This document shows, one piece after another, positions 1-4,900 of a stretch of DNA of 7,090 nt. Location: positions 1 through 7,090 of the forward strand of contig DASVWH010000022.1 of assembly GCA_036389715.1 (NCBI GenBank). Direction: 5' to 3'. Numbering within the stretch: the first letter of the stretch is position 1; each line of letters begins with the position of its first letter. The stretch is from DASVWH01 sp036389715. GTDB lineage: Bacteria > Acidobacteriota > Blastocatellia > Pyrinomonadales > Pyrinomonadaceae. A program made the translations under genes and the position numbers. The notes below the pieces were generated by a model. The model had not been told where the DNA came from. It was given only the letters and a program-made list of their open reading frames with translations, and made no database searches.

Positions 1-72
1 ACACCCAGAAGAGCAGGCGTCAGCTCGTTCGGCATCGGGGGAACCAATGCGCACGTGATAGTGGAAGAAGCA
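1..72 (+). other. C-terminal end of a ketosynthase domain
   Basis: The first 24 codons read TPRRAGVSSFGIGGTNAH followed by VIVEEA. This is the strongly conserved closing motif of modular PKS ketosynthases, sitting just before the KS-AT linker. The active-site Cys and both catalytic His motifs lie upstream of the window, so KS activity cannot be judged. Confidence 0.93.
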
Positions 73-1809
73 CCGGCGATGGAAGAGAGCAGGAGCGAGA
101 GAGAATGGCAGGTGCTGGTGATATCAGGGAAGACGGAACGGGCGATGGAGGAGAGCGGGAGGAGATTGAGCGAGCAGTTAAAGAGAGAGAGAGAAGAGGT
201 CAGGATAGAGGATGTGGGATGGACGTTGCAGGTGGGGCGCAGAGGGTTCGGATGGAGAAGGGCAGTGGTTTGTCGGAGCATAGAAGATGCCATCTCCGCT
301 CTCGATGCCCCTGATGCCGGGCGTTCGATGACGGGGCATCAGGCGAAGGCAAATCCTCCTGTCGTCATGATGTTCACGGGGCAGGGAGCGCAGTATGCGG
401 AGATGGGCCTTGAGTTGTATCTGAAAGAGCCGGTCTATCGGCGCGAGGTTGACCTTTGCTGTGAGCTGCTGTCGCCGCATCTCGGCCTGGACCTGCGCAC
501 GCAGCTTTACGCGCCCGCGAAGGATTCCGCCGCGGTCAGGGAAGCCGGAGAGAGATTGAAGCAGACAGAGCTGACGCAGCCTGCGCTCTTCGTCGTCGAA
601 TATGCGCTGGCGAAGCTCTGGATGGAGTGGGGCGTGAAGCCCGAAGCGATGATCGGTCACAGCATCGGAGAGTTCGTCGCGGCCTGCCTGTCGGGCGTGT
701 TCTCGCTCGAAGACGCGCTCCGGGCCGTGGCGCTCAGAGGTCGCCTGATGCAGCGGATGCCGGAAGGCGCGATGCTCGCCGTCCCGGTGGCGGCGGAAGA
801 GCTGCGTCCCTTCCTGGGAGACGGGCTCTCGCTGGCCGTAGTGAACGCTCCCGCACGCTCCGTCGTGGCGGGCCCGACCGAGAGCATTGACAGGCTCGAA
901 CACCAACTGGCAGAGCGAGGCACTGTCTCTCGGCGGCTCCAGACCTCACACGCTTTTCATTCCGAGATGATGAGCCCGGCCGTTGACGAATTCGTCGCGC
1001 AGTTGAAAAGCCTCAAGCTCAGGAGCCCGCAGATTCCGTTCATCTCGAACGTTACCGGGACGTGGATAACTGCGGCGGAGGCGACCGCCGCTGAATACTG
1101 GGGCAGGCATCTGCGCGAGACTGTGCAGTTTGCCCGCGGCCTCGAAGCTTTGCTGGCGGAGCCGGAGCGAGTGCTGGTCGAAGTCGGCCCCGGACAAACC
1201 CTCTGCTCGCTGGCCAGGCTCCAGGCCGGATATACGAAAGAGAGAATCGTCGTCTCGACGCTGCCCGCGGCGGGCCGCGGCGGGTCGTCCGAAGAGTTCC
1301 TGATGAAGAGCTTGAGCCGTTTGTGGCTGGCCGGAGTCAGGATTGATTGGCGGGCCCTTCACGCACACGAACGTCTGCGCCGCATTCCGCTGAGTACTTA
1401 CCCGTTCGAGCGCAAGCGACACTGGTTTGACACGCTGGCAACGCACAGCGCGCCGCCCGTCGCCAACAACGGCGGGGCTAAATCGTATCCTCTGCCCGAC
1501 TCCCCCGAAACAATCAACGCACAGCCCCCCGCGACGCAGGAGACGGCCCACGCGCCGCTGGACCCAGCGCCCGCGACCGATGAGTTAGAGATTACTCCTG
1601 CGGCCCCGGCCCTTGAAGGCGAGGCCGCGGAAGAGAGTGCGGCCGAGAGCGCGGCCGGGCCGAACCCGTCACTGGCATGGATCATGGAGCAACAGTTACA
1701 GCTCATGTCCGAACAACTGAGCCTCTTGGGCAACGGTCGTGCGCGACCGGAACTTGACCGGACTCAAGGCCGAGCCGATCTCCTGCCTGAAGTGGAAGAG
1801 ATAATTTGA
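1..1809 (+). CDS. Type I polyketide synthase, C-terminal part: KS end, malonyl-type AT, terminal helix (5' partial)
   Basis: Frame 1 is open from the first base, so the gene begins upstream; the GTG at 55 lies inside the conserved KS ending and is not a start. Residues are numbered from nt 1. Residues 7-24 form the KS terminal motif (GVSSFGIGGTNAH). Residues 25-100 are the KS-AT linker, with the familiar TLQVGRR. Residues 120-420 are a full acyltransferase. YPFERKRHWF (467-476) is the usual post-AT linker end. After it come about 80 Pro/Ala/Glu-rich residues and a helix (557-577). The protein stops at TGA 1807-1809 with no KR, DH, ER or ACP, so any beta-ketone it makes stays unreduced and the carrier must be supplied in trans. 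The ACP that opens the next gene, 106 nt downstream on the same strand, is the obvious partner. Cytoplasmic megasynthase. PKS identity is certain; the starter and upstream domains cannot be seen. Confidence 0.96.
   Translation, partial: TPRRAGVSSFGIGGTNAHVIVEEAPAMEESRSEREWQVLVISGKTERAMEESGRRLSEQLKREREEVRIEDVGWTLQVGRRGFGWRRAVVCRSIEDAISALDAPDAGRSMTGHQAKANPPVVMMFTGQGAQYAEMGLELYLKEPVYRREVDLCCELLSPHLGLDLRTQLYAPAKDSAAVREAGERLKQTELTQPALFVVEYALAKLWMEWGVKPEAMIGHSIGEFVAACLSGVFSLEDALRAVALRGRLMQRMPEGAMLAVPVAAEELRPFLGDGLSLAVVNAPARSVVAGPTESIDRLEHQLAERGTVSRRLQTSHAFHSEMMSPAVDEFVAQLKSLKLRSPQIPFISNVTGTWITAAEATAAEYWGRHLRETVQFARGLEALLAEPERVLVEVGPGQTLCSLARLQAGYTKERIVVSTLPAAGRGGSSEEFLMKSLSRLWLAGVRIDWRALHAHERLRRIPLSTYPFERKRHWFDTLATHSAPPVANNGGAKSYPLPDSPETINAQPPATQETAHAPLDPAPATDELEITPAAPALEGEAAEESAAESAAGPNPSLAWIMEQQLQLMSEQLSLLGNGRARPELDRTQGRADLLPEVEEII
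358..1260 (+). other. Acyltransferase (AT) domain, predicted malonyl-CoA specific
   Basis: The domain opens with FTGQGAQYAEMG (from nt 373). The nucleophile motif is GHSIGE, with catalytic Ser at codon 661-663. The Arg that usually binds the malonyl carboxylate is at 736-738 (LRGRLMQ). The second catalytic motif is HAFH at 949-960, whose last His is the base. In the AT family, HAFH together with a small hydrophobic residue after GHS marks malonyl-CoA selectors, while methylmalonyl ATs carry YASH and GHSQG. The domain looks intact and active, so no trans-AT is needed for this module. Confidence 0.92.
1669..1731 (+). repeat. Inter-domain helix motif, copy 1 (C-terminus of the KS-AT protein)
   Basis: Residues 557-577 read SLAWIMEQQLQLMSEQLSLLG. 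The segment has heptad-like leucine/methionine spacing, follows an Ala/Glu/Pro-rich linker, and is followed by only 25 more residues before the stop. The core QLQLMSEQLSLL matches QLRIMSEQLSLL in the next protein at 10 of 12 positions, but the codons differ, so the two copies are old or convergent at DNA level. A dimerisation or docking role is inferred, not shown. Confidence 0.75.
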
Positions 1810-1915
1810 GCGCGAGACCAGAGACCTCCAACCGAGCGTCTCTCAACTACTTTCTCAATCGGAACCGACCAGCAGCCCCTTCGAGGGAGCGCCTGTAAAA
1901 TTCAAGGAGTCCAAT
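1810..1915 (+). other. 106-nt intergenic gap between the two megasynthase genes
   Basis: I see no convincing promoter and no terminator with a U-tract. One weak inverted repeat is visible (AGAGAC 1820-1825 with GTCTCT 1838-1843, 12-nt loop), and a 4-bp hairpin (CCCT 1877-1880 with AGGG 1884-1887). The genes are therefore probably co-transcribed. The downstream reading frame has no stop anywhere in the gap: its nearest upstream stop is TAA 1802-1804, inside the end of the first gene. This raises the possibility that the gap is former coding sequence. Confidence 0.7.
1904..1909 (+). promoter_or_regulatory. Shine-Dalgarno site for the ACP-AMT-C-A gene
   Basis: AAGGAG lies six bases before ATG 1916-1918, which is near-ideal spacing. 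It fixes the start of the downstream gene and argues that it is translated independently even though its frame is open upstream to 1805. No other ATG or GTG in this frame between 1805 and 1915 competes. Confidence 0.88.
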
Positions 1916-4900
1916 ATGTCGGAAGCGAGAGCAGCCGCCGCGCCTTCGGGTGCGCGCAAAGACGAAGTCTTATTGACACTGAGAAGCATCGTCAGCGAGC
2001 TGTCCGGTATTCACCCGGACGAGATAGACATTCACGCGACCTTCTCGGAGCTGGGCGCGGAGTCTCTCTTCCTGCTTCAGGCCAGCCAGTCCATTCAAGA
2101 CAGGCTCGGCATCAGGATTCCTTTCCGGTCGCTGTTTGAAGAGTTCTCAAGCCTGGACTCGCTCTCCGCACACATCGAGCGGCAATTACCGCCCGCGCAA
2201 ATCGCGTCGGCTCGCTCCGCGCAAATCCCGCCCCCGCAGGCGACGAGCGAGACCCCCTCGCGCGAGCAGCAGTCACCGCAGCCGCAACCACCACAAGCCG
2301 AGCCGCAGCAGCCGTCGCAGCCCGCACAAGCTGCCGCGCCGCCCGCCGCACATCCTGCCGGAAAGGCTTCGAGTGTCACGACCGAGAGCAATGTCACACA
2401 GCCTGCGCCGGACGCGGCGCGGCGCGTTCCAGTCAACCTTCAGGCCACGACGAAAATGTCAGCCGGGAACGGCGGCTCTCACCTTGAGCCGGTTGACGAG
2501 GGGCAGGAGCCGCTGACCGGTAGCAACACACTGGAGCGGATTGTCGCTTACCAATTGCGAATCATGTCCGAACAGTTGAGCCTGCTCAACAAGAGCGGCG
2601 GCGTCGTCGGCGTCAGCGCGCCCGGCAAATCCGCTGGCCCGGCGAGGCCGACGGCGAGCGTCAGCGCAGAGCCGCAGTCTCTTGAGACGGGCCGCAGCCG
2701 TGAGCCCGCGTCTCATTTGAACGACGCGGCCAGTGCCGAGAGCGCGCTGCAAACGGGGCAGGCAGTCCTCGCAGCTTCCGCCGCCGGGCCCGGTCCCGAA
2801 GCGGCTGCGCGGGAGACGAAAAGGCATTTCGAGCAGGAGGCGTTCGTGCCCTACCAGCCCATCAGGAAGGGCGCTTCCGACGGGCTCACCCCGCGCCAGC
2901 GCGAGCATCTCGGAGACTTGATCGCCAGGCTCAACGCGCGGACCGGCGAATCCAAGCGTTTGACGCAAGCCTATCGCCCTTATCTTGCAGACAACAGGGC
3001 CTCGGCCGGATTCCGCATGCTCTGGAAAGAGATGTTCTATCCGCTAGTGGTCGAGCGCGCGCAGGGCTCAAGAATCTGGGACGTTGATGGCCATGAGTAT
3101 CTGGACGTGACGATGGGTTTTGGCTCGCTGCTCTTCGGCCACTCGCCCTCCTTCGTCATGGATGCCCTGAAAGAGCAGGCGACGCAGGGAATCCAACTCG
3201 GCCCGCAATCGCATCTGGCTGGGCGGGTCGCCAAACTGGTTTGCGAGATGACGGGAGCCGAGCGCGCGGCCTTCTTCAATTCCGGCACGGAGGCCGTGAT
3301 GACCGCCCTGCGCCTGGCCCGCACCGTCACGGGCCGTTCAAAGATAGCGGTTTTCGCGGGCGCGTTTCACGGCACGTTCGACGGCGTGCTGGTCCGCCCC
3401 GGAAGAACGCCGGACGGAAAAGTTCGCGCCGTCCCGCTCGCCCCGGGCATCCCCGAGCACATGATCGAGGATGTCCTGATGCTGCCCTATGACAACCCGG
3501 AATCGCTCGAACTGTTAAAGGAACAGATGCACGAGCTGGCGGCTGTGCTGGTCGAGCCGTTGCAGAGCCGCCGTCCAGATTTGCAGCCGAAGGCTTTCCT
3601 CAAAGAGTTAAGACGAATGACGGAAGAGGCCGGTACGGCCCTGATCTTTGACGAAGTGGTCGTCGGCTTTCGGATGCACACGGGCGGCGTCCAGGCGCTC
3701 TTCGACATTCGCGCGGACCTCGTCACCTATGGCAAGGCGGTCGGCGCAGGGATGCCCATCGGCATCGTCGCGGGCAAGGCTCGCTACATGGACGCCATTG
3801 ACGGCGGGATGTGGAATTACGGCGATGATTCGTACCCGCGCGCCGAGACGACATTCTTTGCCGGAACATTCTTCAAGCACCCGTTTGTCATGGCCGCCGC
3901 CTGGGCCTCGCTCAATCACATGAAGAGTCGCGGGCCCGCGCTTCAGGAAGAGTTGAACCAACGCACGACGCGGCTGGCACGCATGCTCAACGATTACTTC
4001 ACGACGGAGGACGTGCCCTTAGAGGTTGTCCACTTCGGCTCTCTCTTCCGGTTCATCGCTCCGGCCGAGGTCAAGTACCTGCCGCTCTTCTTCTATTACC
4101 TGCTCGAAAAGGGCGTCTATGTCTGGGAAGGGCGTAATTGTTTCCTCTCGACCGCGCACACGGACGAAGACCTTGAGCTGCTCGTGCGTGCCGTCAAGGA
4201 GAGCATCGCGGAGATGCGCGCCGGGGATTTCCTGCCGCCTCCCCGGCAGACGGATTCAGTGCCGTCGCCAGGTAAAGACACCGCATCGCCCGGAGCGCCT
4301 ACGCCGCGGAACGGCCCGGCTGTGCCATCTTCATCGCAGGACGCGGGCCGGGCGTCCGTCGGCACTGCGGACCGGAGTGCCGGGCAGGCTTCCCCGAGCC
4401 CGGAAGCGCGCCGCATCTCCATGACGGAAGGGCAAAAGCAGCTCTGGATAGTCGCGCAGATGGGGGAAGAGGCCTCGCGCGCTTATAACGAATCGCTGAC
4501 CATGACTCTGCGCGGGCCGCTCGACAGAGAGGCCATGCGGCGCGCCATGCAACAGCTTTTCGACCGGCACGAGGCGCTGCGGACGAGCTTTAGTTCGGAT
4601 GGCGAATATCAAATCATCTCTCCGCGCGTCGAAGCAAATCTCCCGCTCACAGACTTCAGTTCGACGACAGGCGAGCCGCAACAGTTGTTGGCCGAATGGC
4701 TCTCGGAAGAAGCACAAAGGCCCTTTGACCTTGAGCGGGGGCCGCTTGCTCGCGGGCGGCTGGCGAAGCTCGCCGAGCAGCATCACCTGCTGGTTCTAAC
4801 CTTTCATCATCTGGTTTTCGATGGCTGGTCGTTCGGCGTGCTATTGCGCGAGCTGAAGTTGCTCTATCAGGCGGAGTGCCTGGGGACGCCCGCGCGCTTG

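Noticed and set aside
181..200. GA-rich tract as a simple repeat or regulatory element
   Set aside because: It encodes the charged KS-AT linker in frame, and the purine run follows from Glu/Arg/Lys codons; it is noted only as part of the codon-usage shift.
178..906. Long reverse-strand open frame (about 240 codons) opposite the KS-AT region
   Set aside because: It is antisense to a clearly conserved AT domain, its translation shows no family motif, and long antisense frames are expected at this GC content.
1820..1843. Inverted repeat AGAGAC/GTCTCT after the first stop codon as a terminator
   Set aside because: The stem is only 6 bp with a 12-nt loop and no following T-run; the downstream gene is functionally linked, so termination here is unlikely.
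1894..1901. TGTAAAAT as a -10 promoter element for the second gene
   Set aside because: A transcript from it would begin at or within the Shine-Dalgarno site, and no -35 element is seen at proper spacing.
2136..2516. Arg/Ser/Pro-rich + strand frame of about 126 codons within the ACP-AMT linker
   Set aside because: It is an out-of-frame reading of the Gln/Pro/Ala-rich linker; the flanking ACP and aminotransferase are continuous in the other frame.
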